NCBI GenBank assembly: GCA_012845835.1
Contig: JABAKD010000023.1
Coordinates: forward strand, 14,122,862-14,186,861
DNA from: Undaria pinnatifida
Lineage: Eukaryota; Sar; Phaeophyceae; Laminariales; Alariaceae
Length of the DNA: 64,000 nt
Direction of reading: 5' to 3'
The translations under genes and the position numbers were made by a program. This document shows, piece by piece, positions 21,160 to 33,627 of the stretch. How positions within the stretch are numbered: position 1 is the stretch's first letter; each line of letters opens with the position of its first letter. The notes under the pieces are model-generated. The model did not search any database and was not told the DNA's origin. It saw only the letters and a program-made list of their open reading frames with translations.

Positions 21160-22219
21160 CTGAGTCATTTACACAAATCTCATTCTCGGTTTCCTTCATG
21201 GGTTTCCTTTAGGTTTCATTTAGTTCGACCGGGTGGGGGTTCTTCGCCTACCATTCGCTGGGTTAGGGCTACTGAAAATCCCCTAGTGACTGGGAAAGGG
21301 GGAAACGAGGACAACGGGTTTATTCGTAATCTCTGGCGCCCAGGAAGATTTTGTTTGGCGGATAAGAGAAGGACGGCGATTTGCGCCGTAAGTCTGGCGT
21401 AGTGACGTCCGGTATCTCTTGCAAGGGTAAACGGTTAGATGCCGTTAAGTGAAGATCACCTGTACCCGCCTTAGAGGATACTTTCTGTTTCGAATGTTAG
21501 TTCGGGGTTAATATGGTGAGAGTCGCCATCATTAGTAAGGACGTGTTGCACCTTGATTACGGTTAGTGTTAGTGGTTTGTCTTTCGTGATTTATTTGAGC
21601 CGACAGGTCGGTTTATCTTCCCCTGCCCCTCTATGGATAGGTCAACGAAAACCTCTTCGTGGCTGGGGAGGGCAGGACGTCAAGGACAGAGATGATCGTG
21701 CATGTCTGGCAAGTTATCTACGTCAACTTACCGGGCAACGTGAGATTATGTAAACTATGGCGTATAGGCGGCGGGTAGGCCAGGCAAGCGTCGTAGTACA
21801 GAGGTGTTTCACCTGTCACCGAATAGGATGATGGACAAATAGAGTAAACTCGGATCCACGAGTTCTGAACCCTGGGACTTGAACTGCGTCACCTTGGCAG
21901 GCGAGGCGAGTCAATGCGAGTAAGGTATGGGTTAGGGTTAGCCAGGCAAACATCGTAGTGCGAACGCGATTCGCGGGCGACCGTGAAAAAGATGATCGAC
22001 GGATAGAGAAACTCGAGAGCCTCGCTTTCTGATGTCAGCCACATCTTCTTACGGAGGGAAAGTGTTCTTTTTAATGAGGTCACTAATGATGATTTCGGTA
22101 GGGCTTGGGTATCCATGGTGGGGTGTTTCTTCAAGTAAATGATTCATAGATGTGTCCGGTACTGGTACTATTATTTACAGAACGCACGGATATATGTGTC
22201 AGATTAGGGTTAGGGGTGC
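21160..22219. other. Non-coding region
   Basis: No supported gene. A telomere-like word lies near 21928-21938. Open frames are short and of random composition. Confidence 0.45.
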
Positions 22220-22460
22220 TGCACAAAGCTCACAAATATATCGCGTCCTGGCATAGTTGTGCCCGTGCCCGTCGACAGGTTAGAACGCTATTCAGAGTTT
22301 ACCTTAAGGTTCGGGTATAGTACGACATGTATTATCACACAGAACCCGCTTGGGGTTAGTGGTATAATATTTCATCGCGTTCTGGCGTAGTTGTGCCCGT
22401 GCCCGTCGACAGGGTACGACACTATTCAGAGCTTTCCCTAAGGTTCGTGTTCAAAATGCC
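22220..22460. repeat. Diverged tandem duplication of about 145 bp
   Basis: Both copies carry gtagttgtgcccgtgcccgtcgacagg (first copy gcatagttgtg...) followed by ctattcagag and taaggttcg. Copy starts are about 22225 and 22371. Confidence 0.7.
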
Positions 22461-22820
22461 ATGCATGATCTTACAGAACCCACAATCGTGTCGAGTAATA
22501 TTGTTTCGTACAGAACACAAACAATTTTCAGTATGGTGCAACATGCGATATCCTTACCCGTACTCGCACCGGAGTACAACGGTATACTCTAAACGCACCG
22601 GCCACGATAATGAAGACGGTGACCCTATGTGATATCCTTAGGGTTAGGTACACGGACCGGGCGTCCAGCGGTGTACCCTACGTCCACCGAGGCACAAGGA
22701 CATAAACCCCAGCCCGTGTAAACCCCAGCCCTTACATAAGGATTTTTTTTAGCCAAAGTACAGAGGTCATAGGGATAGCTCGTGGTTAGGGTCAAATGGG
22801 ACGACCTAGGCCCCTGGCGA

Positions 22821-23015
22821 TTACATGAACGGTCGTTTGCGAGCGCCTCCCCGCCGGTAGCCGTTCAGCCCCACGAAGCTGTCGACGACTTTGATGGGTT
22901 CCTCCGGCAGGTCAACCACCACCCCTTTTGAGTCGTAAACAGTCACCGCCTTCGTTACGGGTGCGATTTGTTTGCTCAGGGTTTCACCGTTTACCTTGGT
23001 GTTTATTTCTCTCAA
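22821..23015 (-). CDS. Small hypothetical protein, 64 aa
   Basis: An ATG-started frame with protein-like composition (VNGETLSKQIAPVTKAVTVY, PEEPIKVVDSFVGLNGY) and a basic C-terminus, YRRGGARKRPFM. No family recognised. It stands out from the surrounding telomere-word-rich DNA but may be an exon or a remnant. Confidence 0.3.
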   Translation of the reverse strand: MREINTKVNGETLSKQIAPVTKAVTVYDSKGVVVDLPEEPIKVVDSFVGLNGYRRGGARKRPFM

Positions 23016-23019
23016 ATGT

Positions 23020-24530
23020 CGTATTTTATTTGAGGCTTCGAGTTACATTTTAATCATTTATTTGTTCCTCATTTAGGAGTTGTAAGTTGTTTGGGTTCCC
23101 TGCGCGGCATACGTTGGGGTCGGGTTTGATGTGCGAGTTTTGAGACGTGAGTATCAGTATGGGCCTGACACGTGACACATACACGGGCTCACTTCCGAGG
23201 ATGCAGTTAACGCTGCATCACTGCAACACCCCGAGCCCGTGTTAAGAGTTATGGTGTTTCTTTATCCGCCATATGCCGCGGATGCAGTTGATGCTGCGTC
23301 ACTTAAGCCGCCGATACAGCTGACGATACATCACTCGATACCCCACGCCGCTGATATGGTGAGTCAATATTTCGCAAAAAACGCAGATGTCGTAGACGCT
23401 GCCTTTCTTCGCTTATTCCCGTTGAAAATCGAAAGACTGTTCCCGGCAACATATATCCCCACCATAGTCGGATCTCAACCATAGTAACCCTATCCCTACG
23501 ATAGGTGGGTGCCCAACGAAGGCTATATCCCTATGTTTTCTATGTTTTAGATGTTTTAGAGCTAGCTCGTTGGACATGAATATATCGAACCAAGAGCTTA
23601 GAGAGTTCCAGCGTGCATCACAAATATAATACTGCGAGATTTGACTTAGGGCTAGGAATCGCCGTCTATCAAACATATTTCGACAAGAAAGATGCCACCC
23701 TTATCGAAGAACATCCAAACCAATTGCCCCCGGGCGGGATCGATCGACCTTGGCTCGCGCCTTCGGTTTTTCAATCAGGATGCTCCGCGGTTTCACGGTA
23801 GTCACGCGGTCGTGTCGAAAACTGTAAGCCATTCGCCGAGCTCTATTGTTTGGCATTTCATCTCTGGTTTGCGTCAGTACGTGGGGCGTGGTCCGGGTGC
23901 CTAACTCACTGTGGTTGCTTCCGCACTTTCCTAGTTACTGTGTTGAACTCCGAAACTAGCAAGCTGAGAACAGGGCGTCCACGAGGATATCGCCACAGAG
24001 TTTGTCTGGATGGCGGGCAGGATAGACAGGGAGGTGAGTGAGCGAAGTTGAATACAAACCCGATAAAAACGTCGGTCAACCCCGATAGCAATATCCGTTC
24101 CGTCTTGTTTTTCTTTTTAGGGTTAGGGCGCACGATTCACACGCGACCCTCTGCTTTGTTGCCACCGTTGCACTTGGACCTTTTATTATATCGTTTCCGT
24201 CGCTTTTTTCTCAGGGTGTCCCTTCGCCCCGGATTTGCACGCGACTCTATGCTCCTTGCATTTGTATGTTGCATATGATTTCAGAGATGGTATGTGTGGC
24301 TTTCCCGCTTGTCATGGTTGGACTAAAAGGCTGTGGGTGAAGGCTGAAAACCCACCCTCATGGCCTAATTCTACACCCACAGCCTTAGAGGCGGTATCTG
24401 ACAGTGATCTTACAATTTCGGGTTAGGGTTGTGTAGGTTCAGCTAGATGAAGACCCCTAACGAAAGCCCACAGCTTTTTTGTGATTACTAAGCTTTTAGC
24501 TTACCCTACGCCTTTTTTTTGACAAAGTGG
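23020..24530. other. Non-coding region
   Basis: Short direct repeats with the core gatgcagtt.a.gctgc.tcact lie near 23200 and 23282. Telomere-like words lie at 24117-24127 and 24419-24429. No gene supported. Confidence 0.45.
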
Positions 24531-25110
24531 TCGACAGTGTTAAGGCATTGGATACCGCATTAGCGGGGTATTAGTCCGTTGTACCACTTGCAAAAGATTA
24601 ACCAATAGCTTACCCAAACTAACCCTTAGGTACATTCTTTCCCCCTGAACCTAAAGGATAGCCCTACGGCCGGATATACGGGCTAACCCTAACCCTAAAA
24701 ACCCATGGTCTGTCGACGACGCCATTCGTGGAGGTAGGGTTAGCGGGGTATTAGTCCGTTTGACGACTTGCAAAAGGTTAACCATTAGCTTGCCCAAGCT
24801 AAGCCTTTACAAACACTTCCCCCCTGTGAAACGGCTGAATAGCAGGTCGGCCGGATATACGGGCGGACGTGTCAATTATCCAAGCCGTTTCATTTGCTTG
24901 TTATACCGGGGACAGTATTTTTGAAGTTCGACATGGGGAAAGTCTGAAAAACAAAATCATGGTGGATGTGGGGTTTGAACCCACGACCCAATAAACCAAT
25001 GGTCTGTCAACGACGCCATTTGTTAAGGTAATAGTGGGGTATTAGTCCTTTTGACCACTTGCAAAAGGTTAACCAAAAGCTTACCCAAACTAAGCCTCAT
25101 AACAACAGCC
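24530..25110. repeat. Diverged tandem repeats with a tRNA 3'-half-like piece
   Basis: A block gcggggtattagtccgtt...cacttgcaaaag.ttaacca..agcttaccca occurs near 24567, 24739 and 25034. Between the last two, 24960-25018 reads on the reverse strand as a tRNA-like T arm, GTGGG-TTCAAAC-CCCAC, followed by ATCCACCA. The matching 5' acceptor strand is missing, so it is not a tRNA gene. Confidence 0.6.
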
Positions 25111-25195
25111 TAGACCAAGCGTGCAACGGGTTTACAGCGTAGGTTGTACCCGGGTTCAGAGTGATACGTTCATCGATCTGTGCGCGGAAACTTAA

Positions 25196-26380
25196 CAAAG
25201 CCGGTTGCCGACAGCCAATACCAATTCAATACCGTATCGAGTATGGGTTCATACAACGGCCTTCCAATAACGACACAATCATAACAGTACAGTGCAGCCC
25301 AATTAGAAACCCTACCAAATAATAGCATTTGTGCCTCATTGGGGATAGGTATAGGGTTGGGGGGGTAGTTTTCTACAGGTGTCTGTGCCGGACAACCAAA
25401 TGGAAAATCAAGCGACAAACGTAAGTGGAGGGTGCAATTTTACAGCAGCAGTTTGCTCTTCTTAGGATATGTTGCCAAATAAGCATTAAGGTTATGGTAG
25501 AGACTTAAGGTTGGGGTCATGTATAATGCAACGACTAAAAATTCACTTTTACCAAACTTACACATACCCCCTACATACCGCACAGGTTGGAAGCCATAAG
25601 GTATTGTGGGCCAGGTTTTATGGTAAGGGTTCGGGAAGTGTCGACAGCCAATACAATATGTACTAGGTGGAGTATATGGGCCCATACTGCAGCCGTTCAA
25701 AAACAGCACAATCATGACAGCACGCTACAGGTGGACCATAATCTGCACGAAATACAGGGCATTGTGCGCAACTGGAGATATGTCTAACTTTGTGGGGTAG
25801 TCTAATGTCGCTGTGCTGGACAAAAACAGGGAAAATCAAGCCAACTTGTATTTTTGAGGGGGGGGGCATTTTACAGCTAACATTGTGGCGTAGTCCTATG
25901 TGTCCGTGTCGGACAAACAACTGGAAAACCACAAGATTTTGTGGCGGGAGGGGGGGGGGGGGGGTTCACACTAGCAGTATAGCCTTGCACGCAATATATC
26001 CCGTACGTTAGATCCCAAGGTTAGGGTAGAAGTCATATGTTGGGTTGGAAACAATATAACGACCAATACACAGATATCAAGTTTACACATACTACCTTCA
26101 TACCGCACAGGATGGAGACAGTAACGTGTACTGCGGGCCAGGATTTATGGTGAGGGTTACAGAAGAGTCTACAGCCAATACCAAATGAACACCATATAGT
26201 ATGGGCTCACACAATGGTCCTTCAACGACGGCAAAATCATAACAGTACGCTATAGGTCGACTAGATTTGTTACCTAATATTAGCAAGTGCGCCTAAGTGG
26301 GGCTATGTCTAACATCGTGGGGTAGTCTGATGTGACTGTCCCGGACTAAAAAATGAAAACGCAAGTCCAATCTCAGGCGG
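25196..26380. repeat. Large diverged tandem repeat, about 3 units of 450-520 bp
   Basis: Copies begin near 25196, 25630 and 26163 at a block with cgacagccaatac, atgggc(c/t)catac, caatcat(a/g)acag and a later gtggggtagt(c/t). The second and third are most alike, including cataccgcacagg.tggag. Scattered G runs occur near 25856-25867 and 25950-25965. Confidence 0.65.
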
Positions 26381-26689
26381 GGGGGGGAGTGGGCCAATTT
26401 ACGACATCGGTATGGTCGGGGAGGGAGAGGGCTAATTTACAACATCGGTATGGTCTCGCCAGCATAATTACCCATATTATGTTGGAATATATACCTGAAG
26501 CCTTACAGCACTTGAGATTACAGGTTTCACCAAGCTTGGTGACACGGGCAATACCATACCGTCAATAATTGGGATACTAGGGTACTAGGGTTAGGCTTAG
26601 GAACCGTAAATATTATATGGTTCCTTCCCCTCCGGGTTATTTATAACCCTCCGGGAAATGTAATGTCTAGGCTGAACCATTACAAATAC

Positions 26690-27115
26690 TCCGGTTCCTA
26701 ACCCTTTGCGTCGAATCAATTGCGGTGAGCCTCTAGTAAGGGGGGTTTGTCTGTGATAACTGGTGTTTCGCTGTGGTAGCAGCTGGATTTGGCACGAGTA
26801 TTGTACATCAGAACACAAGGCAGGCTAAATATCTATTTGGGTGTGATGTATTCTACATGCGGCCATCATTCGAGCATTGCGCCTGGGGAATGTAAGGTCT
26901 CAGCTGAACCACATGTTCTGATTCCTAACACTTAGCGTTGAATCACTTACAGTGAACCTCTACTGGTCAACGTTTCTCTCTGATGACTGTTTTTTTGCTT
27001 GGGAAGCATCGGGAGTTGGCGCGAGTATTTTGAAAATCATGACACAAGGTAGATTAGGGTTTGGGTTATCTGTGACGTACTCTACATGCGGCCATCATTT
27101 GAGTTTTGGAAAACC
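26690..27115. repeat. Tandem duplication of about 240 bp
   Basis: Two copies, about 26690-26890 and 26935-27115, share ggcacgagtatt/ggcgcgagtatt, acacaagg, gtattctacatgcggccatcatt and gtactctacatgcggccatcatt. Confidence 0.6.
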
Positions 27116-28200
27116 CAGAAGTGTCATACTGTCTAGTGTCCGCTTGGTGGAAGTTGAAGCATGCCCAGCCCAGCTATTTGAGGGATGCGACTGTACTATG
27201 ATTTTTGATAACCTGAACGGATCGTACCTTTCAGGCCCATGTTGGTGCGAATGGCAGTCCGCTCAGCACTGACACCTACTAGGGCTTATCTGGTATACTG
27301 TAGCGAGATATGAGTACGGGACGCTACATAGGCACAGGCGTCCGGACGCATTTTCTACCGAGATGAGCATACATAAGGGTGTCTTAGGTAGAACTCCTGT
27401 AGCACTGCAGTTGCTGGTGTTGCGTCATTTGTCAAGAGGAGTGTTGCAGGTAGAAGTATGGGTTAGGTCAGGGTCCCACTTATCCCGCTTTCACTGGTTT
27501 CATTTCCTTCCGTTTCAAGAGCTGACAGTACTCGGACAAGTAGTCATACTCGTATCGCAAAGCAGTGTTCGTGCGAATGGCCTATCGGAAACAATATATG
27601 CTCGACGAGTACGAGTCTGGAACTACAGTATAGATGACCGATGCCCACCAGAATCGGATATGAAATTAATAGATATCTGGGGCAACATGCTCAGCGGCTG
27701 CTGCGCTCGGCCAAGTTATAACCTTACTTTTCCATGAAGAGCATTTGGTACTTTTCCCGAGAGATAGTCTTCCGCTACGGTGTGTGTTGAAGCTTCACCG
27801 TACTTCGGTTCACCACGATAAATAGTTTTTTTCTCCGAGGGAGTATTCTCACTTCTTTGCACGAAGAGTTATTCGTCGTATGTGCTAGATGCAGTCCATG
27901 GCTACGGTCTGTGTTTTAAAGTTAACCTCACTTATCTTCACCGAGAGAGCCGTTGGTCTTGTTTGCGAGAGCGTAACCTCAGTTCTTATCACCAAGAGCA
28001 ATTAGTTCTGTGTACGGCGTGCAAAGATTGAAAAAGCGAACAGAGCGTTCCAACTCGAAAGAGTATAGCATAAACTCCTAAGAGCATAGCATATCCTACG
28101 TGAGTCATCCCTAACACGGGAGCGCGGTTGACCCCAACGACAAAACTTGGGGTGATAACACAACCTCAGTAGTAGCAAGTGCCATTACGCACTGCACTAA
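27116..28200. other. Non-coding region
   Basis: No domain or convincing exon structure on either strand. Confidence 0.4.
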
Positions 28201-28460
28201 AACCCTTGGCTACATCATACGTTGTTGCTACTGTAGTTACAAGTACTACTACACCATACGTTGTTACTACTGTAGTTGGAAGTATTACTACATCATACGT
28301 TGTTACAACTGTAGTTAAAAGTATTTTGACGCTAGGGTTAACCCTTGGATAAACTATACCCCTATTATAGTGGCAAGGGTTGATTTGGCAACAACAGTGC
28401 GAACCCTTGGGTAAACTATACCCCTATTGTGGTAGCAAGGGTTGACGTGGGGGTGGATTG
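28200..28460. repeat. Two short tandem arrays
   Basis: Units with ac(a/c)tacgttgtta(c/a)(t/a)actgtagtt repeat about three times between 28205 and 28325, period about 51 bp. Units with acccttgg(a/g)taaactatacccctatt.t.gt(g/a)gcaagggttga repeat twice between 28337 and 28447. Confidence 0.7.
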
Positions 28461-30430
28461 GGTACCCCAACGTCAATCCTAACGCCAATCATTGGGTTAA
28501 GCATACCACTACTTCAGTAGCAAGCATTAAAACAACAAAAACAAATTTGATATGACTGCCGCTTAATACGGAGACGGCTCCTAAATCCCCCTCTTTTTCG
28601 TGTTCTTCGATAATGCCCTCGTCTGGTCTGCTGCTACTACTGGTAGTTAGTAAACGCAGTTATTTTGCTTCAGCTGATTAGCCAGGTCAATAGAACAGCA
28701 TCGCACCGGAGTATCGGCCTTGAAAAGGCATCGGGAAACATGTAACGGATTAGACGCTGCCGGTGTCTACGTTTTTGAGGCACGGTTTAACGGGACTAAA
28801 CCTGGCTAGTATTGAAGCGTGTGCTGAGAAAGTGGAATTGACGGTTCGTTTTGTCTGGCATGCGCTGTTTGGTTGAGCCGTGATAGGAGAGTTGTGTGTG
28901 ATGTACAATATGCGACCGCGATTACACGATCGCGATGTTACAATACTAGTATCGGCGTCGCAGTCGTGGTGGTGACAATGGCAAGGGTTTTGAGGTGGGA
29001 ATAGATGAGCACAAGGGAAGACGCCATCCCGCATAGTTGGGGCGGAGGTAGACCAAATCGGACCAACACTACATAACAAAGGCTCGGAAACAAATTTAGG
29101 ATGTACCAGGTGGGGTTAGGCTGTTGCGGTGACATCCACGCAGGTCGGTGCGGTCGCGGCCGTCCCGGAATACACAGCATATGATGCGGCTGATATACTT
29201 TGTAAGATGAATCCAAGACGTCCTAAGTACCGATAGAGCGGGTAAGGGTTGGCGTTAGCGTTCGGGTGAGGGTTAGGGCCTTGTAGACGCTTCTTCAATC
29301 GGGCACGTGAAGACCTAGTAACAACTTAACTCTAACCCTCACGCTTCGAGACACGTGCTACCGCATAGGTGCACATGTTCGCTACGAGACTCGTCAATTG
29401 CGGAGCAATATACACGACCGACACACTGATTATGAGAACAATGAAGGTCAAAAGCGATTAGCAGTTGTATTTCTTACGGGTTAGTTAGAGTTACATAACC
29501 GAAACACTTGTTGTGAGAACAATGCAAGCCAAAATCGGCGAGCAGTCCTACTATTTAGGGGTACGAAATAAATCATAGCGGAAAACAAGAATGCGTCATG
29601 ACCTTCCGACGATCTGGGGTTAAGGAGCCCCATAATTCCGAAAACCAGAGAGCCAGCAAGTGCTACCCTGCCGTAGCGAGCGTCTCAGAAACGAATACAC
29701 GAACTGACGTTCCCTAAGCATTGACGCAATTCCATGACGGAATTTAGCTGTTGGAAAGCGTGCGACACTACCTCTTGTCTGTCATCATCCCGTTATTAGC
29801 ATCAAACACCAGCGTAGCCAGCAGGAGGTTTGTATTCCCATTCATTGAAGAGAGAGACAGGCACGACAAACACTAATCGCACCGCAATTGTAGAACATTA
29901 TACTCCAAGGTACCGATAACGAAAACTACATCCGACACTTGGCGAAGGGACGAATTGCTAATTTAACTGGCGAAGAACGACAACTGTGATGAGACATTGC
30001 AACACCAGTCCAATAGCGTCCGTATCTCTATTCATGAATATTGGCACAACTCCGTGTTGTACAGATAGACTAAATATATATCAAATGCATGAATTATCGC
30101 AATTTCATTGCACATGGATTTAGAATGTATATGAGATGTGAGCGCGCCGCAAACAAAGAGAACAACCCAAACATTCAACGGCACGAAATTGAAAGAGATA
30201 ACAATGAAGCTTTCAATTGTGTGAGAGATCTCCGTCGCCAAGCCTACTGTCCAATACATATGAGTGTATTTTGATTCTTGTAACACATTATAACATTATG
30301 AAAGACAGATGTCACCGCGAATTCATGGATGCAGGTGGGACATGAAATGCCAGGGTACCGCAATCGAAGGGAGCGTCCCAAAAACCATAACCCAAGTAGA
30401 ACGAAATACCAAGAGATGTAGACAAGCTTT
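28460..30430. other. Non-coding region
   Basis: No supported gene. A run gtaagggttggcgttagcgttcg near 29244 and gggttagggcc near 29269 echo the telomere word. Confidence 0.4.
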
Positions 30431-31320
30431 TAATGGTGTGGTGTGGTTTGGTGTGGTATATCTGAAAAGCTAGCCCTACCACACCAAATGGGTAACCCTA
30501 ACCCCTAGCATTCAGAACCGGGCCTACCCCATCAAACGCAGCAGCAATACAGATATTTCCTAAACAAGGACAAGGGATTACCAGCCCTACCACGCCAGAT
30601 GGGTATTAGGAACTCCCCTAGCATGTAGAACCAGCCCTACCCCACCAGATGCAATACCAAAACAGGTATTTCCTAAACGAGGACAAAGGACAACCTGCCA
30701 TACCACGCCAGGTGGGTATCAGCCACCCAAATCATTTAGAACCGGCCCCACCCCACCAGATGGGTAACCCGAACCCATAGCAAAAGAGATTTTCATAAGC
30801 AAGGCTCAAGGTTAGGCAGGAAAGGTGACGTCTTTTCGCTGCTGCAGTATCAGCCACTCAAAGCCTTCAGAACCGGCCCTACCCCACCAGATGGGTAACC
30901 CGAACCCATAGCAAAAGAGATTTTCATAAGCAAGGCTTAGGGTTAGGCAGGAAAGGTGACGTCTTTTCGCTGCCGCAGTTGGTAGGGTTGGGTACTGGCG
31001 CGCCTCGCCAGTACAAAGTATACTGGCTGCTGTTGCAGACAGTATACTGGATCCGATCAGGATACTGGTGGCGCGGCTTCCCAAAGCATTTAGAACGGGC
31101 CCTACCCCACCAGATGGGTAACCCGAACCCATAGCAAAAGAGATTTTCATAATCAAGGCTTACGGTTAAGCAGGAAAGGTGACGTCTTTTCGCTGCCGCA
31201 GTTGGTAGCGTTGGGTACTGGTGCGCAGCGCCAGTACAAAGTATACTGGCTGCTGTCGCAGAGAGTATACTGGATCCGATCAGGATACTGGTGGCGCGGC
31301 GCCGCGCCACCATCGGCCCC
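30430..31320. repeat. Nested tandem repeats with palindromes
   Basis: A block ccctaccccaccagatgggtaacccgaacccatagc...gagattttcata...caggaaaggtgacgtcttttcgctgc occurs three times, near 30745, 30875 and 31097 (pieces given separately). After the second and third copies comes a hairpin-rich block with gttgggtactgg, cgccagtacaaagtatactgg and ggatccgatcaggatactgg. Looser ccctaccacaccaaatgg units run from 30470 to 30700. Confidence 0.75.
31289..31312. repeat. Perfect 24-bp palindrome
   Basis: The half-site TGGTGGCGCGGC is followed immediately by its exact reverse complement. The equivalent place in the preceding repeat copy (near 31065-31082) has only the left half. Confidence 0.85.
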
Positions 31321-32114
31321 CCCCGGCTGGTGAGGGGGCCCCGCAGGAGCCGGCCCTGGAGGGCCTCGCTGGAGTCTCTTTTTCACGCGATTTGGCTTCA
31401 CTAGAGCATACAAAATGAGCGATTTTGGCCCATCTGACAGAGGCACTGTCGCGGGGAATACTCACTTTTTTTTCTTGACATGGGAGAAAGGATCAATTGT
31501 CGACCAAATGTTTCAAACTTTGCAACGCCTACAAACTCCGTGATCGTGGGAGATACAGTCTATCCATTCACATGAGTTGAAATGGATAGCAGAATCATCT
31601 AAGAATCATAGGATCATTCCATAGCGTACTGTACTCCGTAGAAACTAGTAGAAACCGGTGGAATATCTTCCACCAAACCCCGACCCCCCGCCGCAAGTCA
31701 ATTTACAATTGAGAAAAATATATGAACACGAATGCAATCAGTTGGTGTACCAAGGAGAACAGTAGCTAGAAAAGCAACCTTAGCGACAGATTACAAGGAG
31801 ACGACAACGGTGCCGAAGGTACCCAACCGAAAACTACACCGCGCATAAATCACAGCTGTTTATACCAGCACAACAAGCATCTTCATTCGGATGGCAGTTA
31901 TTTTCGCCAAAGCCATTCCGGAGAGAACAAAATTGAAAACCCTCCCCAGCAACCGCTGTGTGGTTGTGTGGGGTGTGCTGTGAGGCTGTGTGTCTCTCTG
32001 CGTTCTCTGCGGCAGCCTGAATACATGGGTTTCCGCTAGTTTTGAGGCGTACGTTGGAATCTTCGTACATACTGATGTACTGGCGTACTGGCACGTCCGT
32101 TTACCAGTTTCAAG

Positions 32115-32145
32115 GTACTGCCAGTACTAGTACTACTGGCAGTAC
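32115..32145. repeat. Hairpin, 12-bp perfect arms
   Basis: Arms GTACTGCCAGTA (32115-32126) and TACTGGCAGTAC (32134-32145) flank a seven-base spacer CTAGTAC. Further tactgg/ccagta words flank it from 32085 to 32160. Confidence 0.85.
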
Positions 32146-32159
32146 GTACTGGCTCAGTA

Positions 32160-33627
32160 CCTTCCCCTAGTAGTTGGGCCTCCAGAGCCCCCGGCATTGC
32201 GCCTCCCTGCAACATGTGAGGACAAACTCAATGTACCAAAGACAGATACCGCCGCAAAATACTCGCACCTGGTTTAGGGTTAGGGACATGAGATGTCAGC
32301 ATACCGTGAGCAATGAAGGCAGTCATACAAAAGCCAACGCTTCGAAATTTAACGCGATAAAGAGAAGTTATTGGTGGTGTGAGATGGCGTAGTGATCAGC
32401 CTCAGGACACCAGCCCAGTAAGTTCGACCTGCAGATTAACTGATGGTTCATAAGCATGGGCCTAGGTAACGTGGGCTTGGCGTTACTATTTTCATTTCCG
32501 AGTTGAGCCGCTAGCGCGAACGAGACTGTACCTCACTCATAGATGAGTTAGGGTTCCTACTTCATCGGGGACCACATCGCGAACCTCGATATCAAGTTAA
32601 GGTCTGCGACCCGCGAACGTCGTGAAGCCGACGGGTTATGAGGCCTTGAAACATTCCCCTTTTACCGTACTGTTGAACACAAGCCTTTTCATGGGCAAAT
32701 CGTGTACTACGGGCATCGTGTGTTGAGCGTTCAAGTCGTGGGGCTGTCGCCCGCAAGACACAAACCCGTCCTCCCCTCACCTTGAACATGGGATGTTGCA
32801 TTCTTGGGAGTCTATCTTGTGTATACATGATATCTTCAAGCCAACAACCCCAGACGACGCGCGTGCGTAGTGCTCAGATCCTTGATAAGACTTACCTCGT
32901 CTTAGCTCTATTGCACCGCACCCGACCCCCGACATTGTTGTCGGTTGTTTGCACAGTCCCATGAATTACGCACATCTATGTCCAAACGAGCACGCTTGCA
33001 TGTGTGCTTCATTAGGGGTAGTACATACTTATGGATTGTTTTGCGAGGCCCGCCACTTGTGAAAATATTTACACATCATTTGGGAATCTAGGTGGTTAAC
33101 TCCGACAGGTAACCCGCTTGTTTCATTTTGTATTATATTCCGCACCAGCCAAAAACATCTTAAAGCTTCGGGGGCGAGCACACTTCGATATCCATACTCG
33201 TTTCTTGTATATCCTGTGGTTAGGTTTTTCATGCTACTAAGTTCTTGTTGTGAACAAGGCTACCCATCCGTATCGCAGGCTCGAGAGTAGGGTGAGGATG
33301 TTGGCAACATGCTTTCTTAGTTGTTTGCATGTGGTGTATGGCTGTTTAATGTTTGTTTATATTCTATCCGAGGCGTTAGATCAATAAACTTGCACCACGA
33401 CACACATGTTATTTTTGGGGGTAGGGTAATGTCCCACGACCGCGAACTTTGTGTTGGACCCTAACCTAACCCTAGCCGTTAATTCCTCTACCCCTACCTT
33501 GGCATGGCTCGTCGATAACAAGGACGCAATACATACATTTTTCACGCCACCTTTGATTCAATGTTGCCACTACTTCGTCGTCCTACCCCTACTTTGGCAT
33601 GGCTCGCCGGAAATTGGGATCTAATAC
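32160..33627. other. Non-coding region
   Basis: No supported gene. A telomere-like word lies at 32274-32284. A duplicated phrase (tcctacccctac(t)ttggcatggctcg) occurs near 33487 and 33579, just upstream of the next coding region. Confidence 0.4.

Noticed and set aside
24960-25018. tRNA gene
   Set aside because: Only the T arm and 3' acceptor strand are present; no 5' acceptor or D arm pairs with them.
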